DNA of 64,000 nucleotides from Hyphomonadaceae bacterium (lineage in GTDB: Bacteria; Pseudomonadota; Alphaproteobacteria; Caulobacterales; Aquidulcibacteraceae): assembly GCA_016791365.1 (NCBI GenBank), contig JAEUMT010000006.1, forward strand, positions 1-64,000, written 5' to 3'. Positions 49,201 through 55,869 of the stretch are shown piece after piece (positions within the stretch are counted from its first letter, which is position 1; each line of letters opens with the position of its first letter). A model generated the notes under the pieces. That model saw only the letters and a program-made list of their open reading frames with translations, was not told where the DNA came from and ran no database searches. Position numbers and translations under genes: made by a program.

Positions 49201-49851
49201 CTCTACGATCTGCAATCCATCTGGTCGGCCGCGATTTGGCCGGCGCTCGGTTTCGCCGGCCTGGGGATGTGGGCGCTGTTCAATCCGTGGTGGGGCGCGT
49301 GGCCCGCGCACCTCATCAGCGGCGCCGGTGCGTTCATGGCCCTGCTTGCCTACGGCGCCGCCGCCGCGTTGAGCTACGTTGCGCCCGACGTGCCGCACGT
49401 GCGCGGCATGAAGTGGATGGTGCCAACAGCCACGATCGCATGCGCCACGCATATCTTCGTTGCCGCCACACTGATCGTACGCTGGGCCTATCACGGGGCG
49501 GACATGGCCACCGCGCGCCCGGGCGAGATCGAGCTTTGGATTTATTCCGGCATTTGGGCGGTGCTGGCGACTGCCGCGCTCGCGCTCGGCGCCGTGCGCA
49601 ACGATCCCGTACTCCGCTGGATCGGCCTTGCGATCTTCGCAATCACCATCGCAAAGGTCTTCTTTATCGACACCGCGCAGCTTTCGGGCGTCATTCGCGC
49701 GGGCTCGTTCATTGCGCTCGGCGCCATCGCCGCCGCGTCAACATGGATGTCGCGCCGCAATCGTCCGCCGCCAAGCCCCGGCGACCTTGTAACCGTTACG
49801 CCAAGCGCGCGGCGTGAAAGGCGACGTGTTCGGAGACGAAACTCGCCATGA
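46207..49851 (+). CDS. DUF2339 large polytopic membrane protein
   Basis: About 1214 residues from a proposed TTG start at 46207, with Shine-Dalgarno GAGGGG nine nt upstream. The frame is open back to a TTG at 46078 but contains no ATG; the later start leaves room for a promoter before the divergent FAH gene. The first helix (LWVLAFLPLGVWVWLLAQRI) is followed by a short coiled coil, a Pro/Ala/Glu-rich linker (to about residue 145) and some 25 or more transmembrane helices. DUF2339 proteins have no assigned function. The 3' end overlaps fghA by 56 bp on the opposite strand. Confidence 0.85.
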   Translation: MELWVLAFLPLGVWVWLLAQRIDGLARRVAELELQLFTLRSTSPSAGQPQDSGSPAPPSAPSEELLLTEVVPDDVLVLDNPLPEASNDTSEPATPQPAAPAPAASPPRMHSPLLLDDPIMESPEAETRPLPPPKPQAPPKRLDQWLAENGLAWIAGIALSMGAIYLVAVAAQSAWFTPTVRLVAALVLGAALLGASEWTRRIGITRPPGHPLMSALLAGAGVVVFYTTTWAAHGLYHFIDWPGGAALLMLCALALIGLSLMHGQALGVLAIGLALLAPAIASSTIWPSWALALYVAIVSAGGFALAFFKRWSWAALTTVLGLYFWFFASIAIDDVRRALIFASIASIGGVLAAFRAPLADESKERLSWSAVSSLGPSIAISISSALLVWAWLAVAPIVSGMIAGPALISIFHVALASYSVRERHAAPVTLAVAVAALTISFVAFLRARVAIGPLGPDFYPTILLAAFSCVICALFANPHRTGRILIAAAGATGAAVLTLLAAFSRVDWHAVAAWLPLFAASLLSFAAAWYAEKSAQDRKTDVAVAWWAGAGAALVLLGVESSFPAEARALGHAAATLLFVAGFVWRGWRVTAWSTLTGAALTIAQALSPSLINPILSGVFPLWAGLLILLGAAVLLFGGSTIVRRSNANTLVAEALSAATAITLLVGLFVALRWIAAGGAGLALDGFTETSLRVLALLAAGLILLPRIHETPGFIGAWRGHALLGLGLLYALTVPGILLNPWWGGPGRAVVNGMPIVNALALAFAASAALAFWAAIRLYARQRTAARAYAIAGGALSLIWLIMEIRHAFHSGSMASPEIGLFEAACFALAFLGLALAFTVVARVRARKNPHRPFTEDLMHSMRSVSWGGIGASALIVLALQHPIWGTHDSASSNAFSTMLAVLAQAVAIVLALALGRALSVSRTAEPTRFAAASAAVLFAWSFGHSAIRWLHHRGYMDDGAAPYALEGLAHALWPLILVITGAVLTRFAPGRDTTRAYLYDLQSIWSAAIWPALGFAGLGMWALFNPWWGAWPAHLISGAGAFMALLAYGAAAALSYVAPDVPHVRGMKWMVPTATIACATHIFVAATLIVRWAYHGADMATARPGEIELWIYSGIWAVLATAALALGAVRNDPVLRWIGLAIFAITIAKVFFIDTAQLSGVIRAGSFIALGAIAAASTWMSRRNRPPPSPGDLVTVTPSARRERRRVRRRNSP

Positions 49852-50623
49852 AGAAATACGAGTGATCGTAGCCTTCCTGCATGCGCAACGTAAGCTTCTG
49901 ACCGACTTTGCCCGCCGCCGCTTCCAGGAGTTCGGGCTTGAGCTGCTCTTTCAGGAACGCGTCCGCCGTTCCCTGATCGATCAGGATGTCATCGAACGGC
50001 GCGGCTTTGCCGGCTTCGATGAGCAGCGACGCATCATGCCCACGCCAAGCATCGCGATCCGGCCCGAGATAAGCGCCGAAGGCCTTCTCTCCCCACGGAC
50101 ACCGCGTTGGCGACGCAATCGGCGCGAACGCCGACACGCTCTTGAACAAGTCCGGATACTTCATCGCCAATGTCAGCGCGCCATGTCCGCCCATCGAGTG
50201 ACCAAATATCGAGCGGCGCGGAGCCAGCGGAAACGCTCCTTCCACGGCCTCGATCAAATCGCGCGCGACGTAGCTTTCCATCTTGAAGTACGGCGCCCAG
50301 GGCGTCTGCGTTGCGTCAACGTAGAAGCCAGCGCCTTGTCCCAAATCGTAGGCTGGATCATCCGCTACACGTTCACCGCGCGGAGATGTATCCGGCGCAA
50401 CAATGGCGACGCCGTGCTTGGCCGCTGCGCTGTAGGCGCCGGCCTTGGTCGTGAAATTTTCTTCCGTGCAGGTCAGACCCGATAACCAGATCAGATACGG
50501 AAAAGGCCCCTTGCCTGGCGGCATATAAACGGAGAGCGTCATCTTCGTGCCGGTCGACGCGCTCTGGTGATGCGCATAGTTCAGCGTGCCGCCATGGACG
50601 CGATGCTGTTTCAGGATTTCCAA
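49796..50623 (-). CDS. fghA: S-formylglutathione hydrolase
   Basis: A 275-aa esterase-D type enzyme that hydrolyses S-formylglutathione to formate and glutathione. The nucleophile is Ser143 in GHSMGGHGAL; PYLIWLSGLTCTEENF and PDTSPRGERVADDP are family-specific, and the acid and His are in LIDQGTADAFL and GYDHSYFF. It is the last step of the glutathione-dependent formaldehyde pathway whose first enzyme is encoded at 51748-52857 on the same strand. Confidence 0.96.
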   Translation of the reverse strand: MEILKQHRVHGGTLNYAHHQSASTGTKMTLSVYMPPGKGPFPYLIWLSGLTCTEENFTTKAGAYSAAAKHGVAIVAPDTSPRGERVADDPAYDLGQGAGFYVDATQTPWAPYFKMESYVARDLIEAVEGAFPLAPRRSIFGHSMGGHGALTLAMKYPDLFKSVSAFAPIASPTRCPWGEKAFGAYLGPDRDAWRGHDASLLIEAGKAAPFDDILIDQGTADAFLKEQLKPELLEAAAGKVGQKLTLRMQEGYDHSYFFMASFVSEHVAFHAARLA

Positions 50624-50641
50624 ACGTCGCTCCTACAATCC

Positions 50642-50750
50642 GTCATTCTGGGGCGATGCGAAGCATTGAGCCCAGAATCCAGGGGCGACAAGCACCCGCG
50701 CTTGAGAACTTTGAATCCCGGGCTCTCGCTACCGCGAGCCCCAGGATGAC
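50642..50750. repeat. RIME-like intergenic palindrome, copy B4
   Basis: Starts GTCATTCTGGGGC, ends CCCAGGATGAC, with inner arms CAGAATCCAGGGG and TTGAATCCCGGG. It lies between gfa and fghA and shares its ends with copies B1 and B2. Confidence 0.75.
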
Positions 50751-50754
50751 GGCG

Positions 50755-51219
50755 TTAGCGCGGCTTCGCGCCTTCGCGCGCGAAACCTTCCATCAGCATC
50801 TCGTAGTCCGATGGCGGCGGAAACTCAGGATACGAGTGCTTCGCGCCGCTCACCGCGCCCGGCAGCTTATCTTGCGCGCCCGTCTCAGCATACGGCTGCA
50901 CCCAGCTTGAGTCCTCGAGCGTCGCCGGCCGGAAGTTCACGAACGGCATGCCCTGCGGCCGCGTGAACAGCCAGTTCTTGCAGCGCGGACAGAATGAATG
51001 CTGCAACTCGGCGCGATGCATGCCGCCGATCTCTGGCGCGCCTTCGATCACCTCAAACCCAGTCTCGGGGATCATCAGCGTCAGCGAATACGCCCCACTC
51101 GTCAGCCGCTGACACGACCGGCAATGGCACGCCAACGCAATCATCGGCGGCTGCGTCACCCGCATCTTCACGCCACCGCACTGGCAAGACGCGGACCATG
51201 GGAGCTTCCAGTCAGTCAT
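50755..51219 (-). CDS. GFA family protein (CENP-V/GFA domain)
   Basis: Start at ATG 51219 (MTDWKLPWSASCQCGG), giving 154 aa; it overlaps the upstream stop by 8 bp. The zinc-binding pattern of the GFA fold is intact: CQCG near residue 12, CHCRSCQ near 34-40 and CPRCKNWL near 80. Related to glutathione-dependent formaldehyde-activating enzyme Gfa, which is thought to bind or condense formaldehyde with glutathione. Location in an adhC-fghA cluster fits that role. Confidence 0.88.
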   Translation of the reverse strand: MTDWKLPWSASCQCGGVKMRVTQPPMIALACHCRSCQRLTSGAYSLTLMIPETGFEVIEGAPEIGGMHRAELQHSFCPRCKNWLFTRPQGMPFVNFRPATLEDSSWVQPYAETGAQDKLPGAVSGAKHSYPEFPPPSDYEMLMEGFAREGAKPR

Positions 51220-51748
51220 TCGGCGGCTCCGTGTAAAACACAGCAAGGACGCGCGCGCATTCGTCTTTCATCTCGTCCATCGCGCATTTTACCTCTTTCG
51301 GCGTGAGATTGGGATCGTCGAGCGTCCAATAGAGGCCGAGCAAATTCTCCATGCCAAGCTCTTCTGCCGCGTAGGCCTTGCCGTCGCCAGCGAGGTTGCG
51401 CGGTTCAAACAATGCGATGCCTTTGTGGTCCACGAACAGCGCGTCGTCGACCACGTCGAGTGGGTCGGCGCCGTCGCGCGCAGCTTGCAACAACGTCTGA
51501 ATGTAGAGCCAAGCTGCGAGGCGCTCAGATGGCGGCGAAACGTTCAGTTCACGCAGGCACCGCTCAAAAAGAGCCCCGTGCTCGGCCAGGGTGATGTCGC
51601 TTTCCCCAGCCAAGACGGCGACACTCTCGGACGGCTGATCCTCTTCAAGCCACTGCATCGCCAGTCGGCCCAAATCATCGCCATTAAGCCGACCGAGTCG
51701 CCAGAACGCACTCGCTTGCACCGGCGTCAGAGGGCCGGCGTAGCGCAT
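51212..51748 (-). CDS. hypothetical protein in the formaldehyde operon
   Basis: A 178-aa acidic, helical protein starting at ATG 51748, sharing a base with the adhC stop (TGATG). I recognise no domain. The N-terminal part (LTPVQASAFWRLGRLNGDDLGRLAMQWLEED) and the repeated helices suggest a small alpha-helical adaptor or regulator. Translational coupling to adhC and gfa implies a link with formaldehyde metabolism. Confidence 0.7.
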   Translation of the reverse strand: MRYAGPLTPVQASAFWRLGRLNGDDLGRLAMQWLEEDQPSESVAVLAGESDITLAEHGALFERCLRELNVSPPSERLAAWLYIQTLLQAARDGADPLDVVDDALFVDHKGIALFEPRNLAGDGKAYAAEELGMENLLGLYWTLDDPNLTPKEVKCAMDEMKDECARVLAVFYTEPPND

Positions 51749-52857
51749 CAAAAAACAATCACGCTACGAATGCTCTCACCCTTGTGCATCAGATCGAACG
51801 CTTCGTTGATCCGCTCCAGCGGCAGTTTGTGCGTGATCATCGGATCGATGGCGATCTTCTTGTCCATGTACCAATCGATGATCTTCGGCACATCCGTGCG
51901 GCCGCGCGCGCCGCCGAACGCGGTGCCTTTCCAAACGCGTCCGGTGACCAACTGGAATGGCCGCGTCGCCACTTCCTTGCCGGCTTCGGCGACACCAATG
52001 ATAATGCTCTCGCCCCAGCCACGATGGCAGGCCTCAAGCGCCTGGCGCATGACGGTCGTGTTGCCGGTCGCATCGAAAGTATAATCCGCGCCGCCGCCGG
52101 TCAGCTCAACCAAGTGCGCAACCAAATCGCCGCTGACATTCTTTGGGTTGACGAAATGCGTCATCCCGAATTTCTTGCCCCACTCCTCGCGAGCAGGATT
52201 GAGATCGACGCCAACGATCATGTTGGCCCCGACCATCTTCAAACCTTGAATGACATTGAGACCGATGCCGCCGAGGCCGAACACGATACAATTGGCGCCC
52301 GCTTCAACTTTTGCCGTGTTGATCACGGCGCCGACGCCCGTCGTCACGCCGCAACCGACGTAACAAGCCGATTCAAACGGCGCGTCCTTGCGAATTTTAG
52401 CGACCGCTATTTCCGGCAACACGGTGTGATTGCTGAACGTGCTGCACCCCATGTAATGGAGCACCGGCTTGCCTTTGTAGGAAAAGCGCGACGACCCATC
52501 GGGCATCAGCCCCTTGCCCTGCGTGGCGCGGATCGCGGTGCAGAGGTTGGTCTTACGCGACAAGCAGCTTTTGCACTGGCGGCACTCAGGCGTGTAAAGC
52601 GGAATAACGTGATCGCCGACAGCGACGCTGGTCACGCCGGCGCCGATCTCCCGCACGATCCCCGCACCTTCGTGCCCAAGGATCGCCGGCCACGCGGCTT
52701 CGCTATCAAACCCGTCGAGCGTGTATGAATCCGTGTGGCAGACGCCGGTTGCTTTGATTTCGACCAGCACTTCGCCCGCACGGGGGCCTTCGAGATCGAC
52801 TTCAACAATTTCAAGAGGCTTCTTCGCCTCGAACGCAACCGCCGCTTTCGTCTTCAT
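51748..52857 (-). CDS. adhC: S-(hydroxymethyl)glutathione dehydrogenase (class III alcohol dehydrogenase)
   Basis: A 369-aa zinc alcohol dehydrogenase oxidising S-hydroxymethylglutathione with NAD, also able to reduce S-nitrosoglutathione. Catalytic zinc ligands are Cys in GVCHTDSYT, His in GHEGAGIV and Cys in VGCGVTTG; the structural zinc uses CRQCKSCLSRKTNLC. The NAD motif is FGLGGIGLNVIQG. ATG 52857 (MKTKAAVAF) is preferred because AAGGAG sits 8 nt upstream; it is only 2 nt from the in-frame ATG at 52863. First gene of adhC-hyp-gfa-fghA. Confidence 0.96.
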   Translation of the reverse strand: MKTKAAVAFEAKKPLEIVEVDLEGPRAGEVLVEIKATGVCHTDSYTLDGFDSEAAWPAILGHEGAGIVREIGAGVTSVAVGDHVIPLYTPECRQCKSCLSRKTNLCTAIRATQGKGLMPDGSSRFSYKGKPVLHYMGCSTFSNHTVLPEIAVAKIRKDAPFESACYVGCGVTTGVGAVINTAKVEAGANCIVFGLGGIGLNVIQGLKMVGANMIVGVDLNPAREEWGKKFGMTHFVNPKNVSGDLVAHLVELTGGGADYTFDATGNTTVMRQALEACHRGWGESIIIGVAEAGKEVATRPFQLVTGRVWKGTAFGGARGRTDVPKIIDWYMDKKIAIDPMITHKLPLERINEAFDLMHKGESIRSVIVF

Positions 52858-52917
52858 GCGCATCGCTCCTTCGCGCGCGCTTATAGCGCGAGCCGAAAAT
52901 GATGCGCGCGAAAAATT

Positions 52918-53349
52918 CTAGCGCTTTCCGCCCTTCGTCGCCTTCCGGGCCGGCGCAGCTGGCGTCCGGCGTTTATTGGGAGACGGCCGCGCTGATTTGC
53001 TCGGCGCCCTCGCGCCTTTGCTCTTCACAGCGGCCGTAACAGAAGCAGGATCGACCGACCGATACGGAACGTTCTTCGCAAAGGCGACGGCGCCGCTCTC
53101 TATCTCCTTGCGCGTGTCGGGATCCACGAGCTTGCCCAACCCCGCAAGCATGTAGATCGCCTCCACAGGGACGAGCGCCGCGACGGTTCGACCATAGCGG
53201 TCGAACCCGATCACGGCATTGTCCACTTGCGCGGTTTCTAGAGCCTCCGCGAAATTCGCGCGCGCCTCCGAAGTTGAAAGAACCGGAGGTCCCTTCGCCT
53301 TGCGTGTGCGGCTCGCCGCCTTCTTGAGCTGCTCTAGGCCTGACTTCAT
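52918..53349 (-). CDS. Phd/YefM-type antitoxin-like protein with basic tail
   Basis: Start at ATG 53349 (MKSGLEQLKKAASRTRK), giving 143 aa. Residues about 22-70 (PPVLSTSEARANFAEALETAQVDNAVIGFDRYGRTVAALVPVEAI, broken here for length) form the Phd/YefM N-terminal antitoxin fold. The C-terminus from about 110 is Lys/Ala/Pro-rich and histone-like. It overlaps the upstream orphan gene by 4 bp (ATGA). No recognisable RelE, Doc or other toxin is adjacent; the orphan gene is the only candidate partner. Confidence 0.65.
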   Translation of the reverse strand: MKSGLEQLKKAASRTRKAKGPPVLSTSEARANFAEALETAQVDNAVIGFDRYGRTVAALVPVEAIYMLAGLGKLVDPDTRKEIESGAVAFAKNVPYRSVDPASVTAAVKSKGARAPSKSARPSPNKRRTPAAPARKATKGGKR

Positions 53350-54506
53350 GTGAATGCCTGCTTCTCTTCCGGCACGCCAAAAATATCCAAGCTCCAATCG
53401 ATGCCGGAGGAACTTTGGTTCCGATCGATTGAAGAGGGTTCAGCCCATATCCACGAACTCAGGACGAGACTTAGTCCGGTATTCTGACCGACCATCCTCG
53501 ATTCCAGCCGCGCTTCCGATCCGAATGCCCCGCCTACGTTTGCGCACGAGGAGGTTAACGCAAGGCGCCTAAAGACAACGAACGCAGTACTTTGATGTGC
53601 GAGTTGTACAATTTCCACTCTGACATCACACATTGCCCGCAACACGCTACCGCCAATCTGCCGCAAGCGTGTGACGCACTGGCGCAAGACTATTGGAGCG
53701 ATGCGCGTCAGCTCTCTCAAATTGAAATCTACGTTATCGCGAAACACATCGATTTTCCGAACGCTACGCTTGAACATCGCCATAGCGGCGCGCTTTGCGC
53801 TCTTCCTTCGCTTTCCCCCTTCACGCGATGCGTTTGGAGTTTTCCGTTGCGGGGCTCGTATCTTGGTTCCGCGAACCGCCTTTGAGTCAGCCCGGTTCTT
53901 TCGCGCGCGCGGCCGAGGCCCAATGCGCTTTGGGGGATCATTCTTTTGAAGACGCTGCAGCGTTGGTTTCGGCGTTTCCGGCGGCGACGGCCCATCCGCC
54001 ACAACGATTTCATAATCGCGGATCAGCTCGTTCTTGCGCACCCGCTCGTCACAAACCTCGATCTTGAACCACAGCTCGCCGACATTGAACGATAGCCACC
54101 ACGAGTTGAGGTCCTGGATCGTGACCGGCAGACGCCCGACAACGTACAGGGTCTCCAGGCCACAGAGCTGCGTCTCGGCCGCGTGCACGCGCGCGCGCGC
54201 CAAGTCCATGACGAGTTCGACCACTTCAGCGGTCAGGCCAACGAAACACTCGAGCACTGCCGCGCTACAACGCAACCTGAATTCCGGCGCGACGCGACGT
54301 TCATACTTTAGATCCCAGGCTTTCAGCTCCTCGCTTAGCAACGTCAGATTGATGACCCGGAATAGCGGCTGACCATCTTCGGTTGTGAATTCCTGCTCCA
54401 GCTTCTTGCCTGCCTCTGCCCTCTTCGGTTGCTGCGTTGTTCGCCGTACCGCGCTCACTTTACGAGCTTTCTTTGACGCTTTCTGCGGTTCCCGTTCGCG
54501 TGCCAT
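53346..54506 (-). CDS. orphan basic protein, possible partner of the antitoxin-like gene
   Basis: A 386-aa frame from ATG 54506 (MAREREPQKASKKARK) with GGGGAAG upstream; the frame is open to 54587. It begins with a very basic stretch, then a region with regular secondary structure (about 35-185, FRVINLTLLSEELKAWDLKYERR to LNSWWLSFNVGELWFKIEVCDE), a Pro-rich linker and a second basic stretch (about 195-250). I recognise no domain. Composition differs from its neighbours, with fewer GC-ending codons in the second half, so the C-terminal third may not be native coding sequence. Coupled to the Phd-like gene. Confidence 0.5.
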   Translation of the reverse strand: MAREREPQKASKKARKVSAVRRTTQQPKRAEAGKKLEQEFTTEDGQPLFRVINLTLLSEELKAWDLKYERRVAPEFRLRCSAAVLECFVGLTAEVVELVMDLARARVHAAETQLCGLETLYVVGRLPVTIQDLNSWWLSFNVGELWFKIEVCDERVRKNELIRDYEIVVADGPSPPETPKPTLQRLQKNDPPKRIGPRPRARKNRADSKAVRGTKIRAPQRKTPNASREGGKRRKSAKRAAMAMFKRSVRKIDVFRDNVDFNLRELTRIAPIVLRQCVTRLRQIGGSVLRAMCDVRVEIVQLAHQSTAFVVFRRLALTSSCANVGGAFGSEARLESRMVGQNTGLSLVLSSWIWAEPSSIDRNQSSSGIDWSLDIFGVPEEKQAFT

Positions 54507-54724
54507 CAGTGTAGCTTCCCCGTCTCTCGTGCCGCGATGCCTCGCGGTTCTGGGTTCTACAGTGTCGCAATCTTTACGCGCGTCCACGAACCTCCAGATG
54601 AGCGATCATGAAGGCTTCGTTATCTTGTACGACTCTTACATAATCGCCCCGGCGCCCGGCCAATCAAGCCTCTTCGCCAGCGCACGCTCGGCCAGGGCGC
54701 GAAACCGCGACAACTTTGGTCTGA

Positions 54725-54897
54725 CGGGCAATGGGGCGGGGCGCCCTGAGGCGCTTACCGGGAGGTATCCGCCCGTAGCCGCCTCCTGACACGCCCGGGG
54801 CAGAGCCGGCCGCGAAATTTTTCTTAAAACAGAGGGAACGGATGCCTTGACCAAAGGTTCTTCCCACGGCGCCGACCTACTCCCCCCGCCCAGGCGC
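54725..54897 (+). ncRNA. ssrS: candidate 6S RNA
   Basis: This gene-free stretch has blocks that line up with E. coli 6S RNA in the right order: CCCTGAG at 54744-54750 (5' side of the open bubble), a GGAGG/CCTCC terminal stem at about 54761-54786, CTTAAAAC at 54823-54830, and GCCTTGACCAAAGGTTC at 54844-54860, like the CCTTGAACCAAGGGTTC hairpin. The ends can pair (GGGGCGGGG at 54733-54741 with CCCCCCGCCC at 54882-54891). 6S RNA binds sigma-70 holoenzyme in stationary phase. Boundaries are estimates and no covariance model was run. Confidence 0.5.
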
Positions 54898-54908
54898 CAC
54901 CGCAGCAC

Positions 54909-54932
54909 GGGCCCGATCGATAGATCGGGCCC
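54909..54932. terminator. perfect 10-bp stem-loop downstream of the candidate RNA
   Basis: Arms GGGCCCGATC and GATCGGGCCC around a GATA loop. It is very stable but has no T-run (followed by ACCTGCGTTCTAG). It may end the candidate 6S RNA and/or block transcripts from the convergent phosphodiesterase gene. Confidence 0.45.
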
Positions 54933-54968
54933 ACCTGCGTTCTAGGGACCTTCCCACACCGATTGCCG

Positions 54969-55727
54969 CTACAGGCCCATGAAATGGCTGGCAAAACCGC
55001 CAGTTGGCGTCCAGGCGTGGAGCATCCACCCGGGCCGTTCGCTGGTCCTCGGAGCTATGCGCTGCCCATCGTCCATCGCCAGCCCGTAGGTCCACGACGT
55101 CGACGGCGCGACAATGACCGGCGCGTGCGCCGCCTGCCCAACCGCGACACGGTGATGGTGACCACAGACAACCCGCAGCACCTGACGGTGCCTGGATACA
55201 ACATTGGCGAACTCCTCCGCGTCGAGCAGGCCGATCGTATCGAACAGGAGGTCGTGCGTGAGGAACGGCGGATGATGGAGCGCGATCAGCGTTGGCCGCG
55301 TTCGCTCCGCTGAAAGCGTCGATTCGAGCCATTCGGCCCCCGACCGGCGCAGCAAACCATGCGTCTCACCAGGGACAACGTCGTCCAGCGCCACGATCCG
55401 AACTGGAAACTGCTCAATCGTAAAATGCAGTGGGCCTTCACGTGGCAAATAAGCGTGCTGCGGAAACCGGCTGCGCAGAAGCGTGCGCTCGTCGTGATTG
55501 CCAGGCATCAGATAAAGCGGCGCCGGCGGATTCTCGATCGCCTCCGCCAGGGCGGCGTATTCATCCTCGCGCTCATCGTTCACAAGATCGCCGGTGAGCA
55601 AGATAACGTCGGCGCGATAGTCGCGCGCTTGCTCCATCGCCCGCTTCAATTGTCCCGCGGCCGCGCCCGCATCATCCGTACGGATATGCGTGTCGGAAAT
55701 CTGTGCGAGCCGGAATTGTCCGCTCAT
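54969..55727 (-). CDS. CpdA-like 3',5'-cyclic nucleotide phosphodiesterase
   Basis: Start at ATG 55727 (MSGQFRLAQISDTHI), giving 252 aa. A class III metallophosphoesterase with all metal motifs: D12-x-H14, GD47L, GN77H78D, ALHHPP and CGHHHR. This is the CpdA pattern for cAMP phosphodiesterases, though such enzymes can hydrolyse other phosphodiesters. It is the next gene downstream of the cyclase-FGE fusion on the same strand (142 bp gap), which suggests synthesis and breakdown of one nucleotide signal. Confidence 0.88.
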   Translation of the reverse strand: MSGQFRLAQISDTHIRTDDAGAAAGQLKRAMEQARDYRADVILLTGDLVNDEREDEYAALAEAIENPPAPLYLMPGNHDERTLLRSRFPQHAYLPREGPLHFTIEQFPVRIVALDDVVPGETHGLLRRSGAEWLESTLSAERTRPTLIALHHPPFLTHDLLFDTIGLLDAEEFANVVSRHRQVLRVVCGHHHRVAVGQAAHAPVIVAPSTSWTYGLAMDDGQRIAPRTSERPGWMLHAWTPTGGFASHFMGL

Positions 55728-55869
55728 CGTCCCTCGCCCCAGCTTTGCGCACGTTGCCCAGGGACGTTCCTGCAGCGCCACGAACTGCTTTGTCTGTGCC
55801 CGAGGTCACACCTAAGCGCTTGATGCGACGAACGACATGAGACCAAGGGCCTCAATCCATTCGACGAGC

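Noticed and set aside
54725..54897. RNase P RNA, SRP RNA or tmRNA as alternatives for the structured region
   Set aside because: None of their conserved cores (GAGGAAAGTCC, GGAAGGAAGCAGC-type loop, tag reading frame) is visible on either strand.
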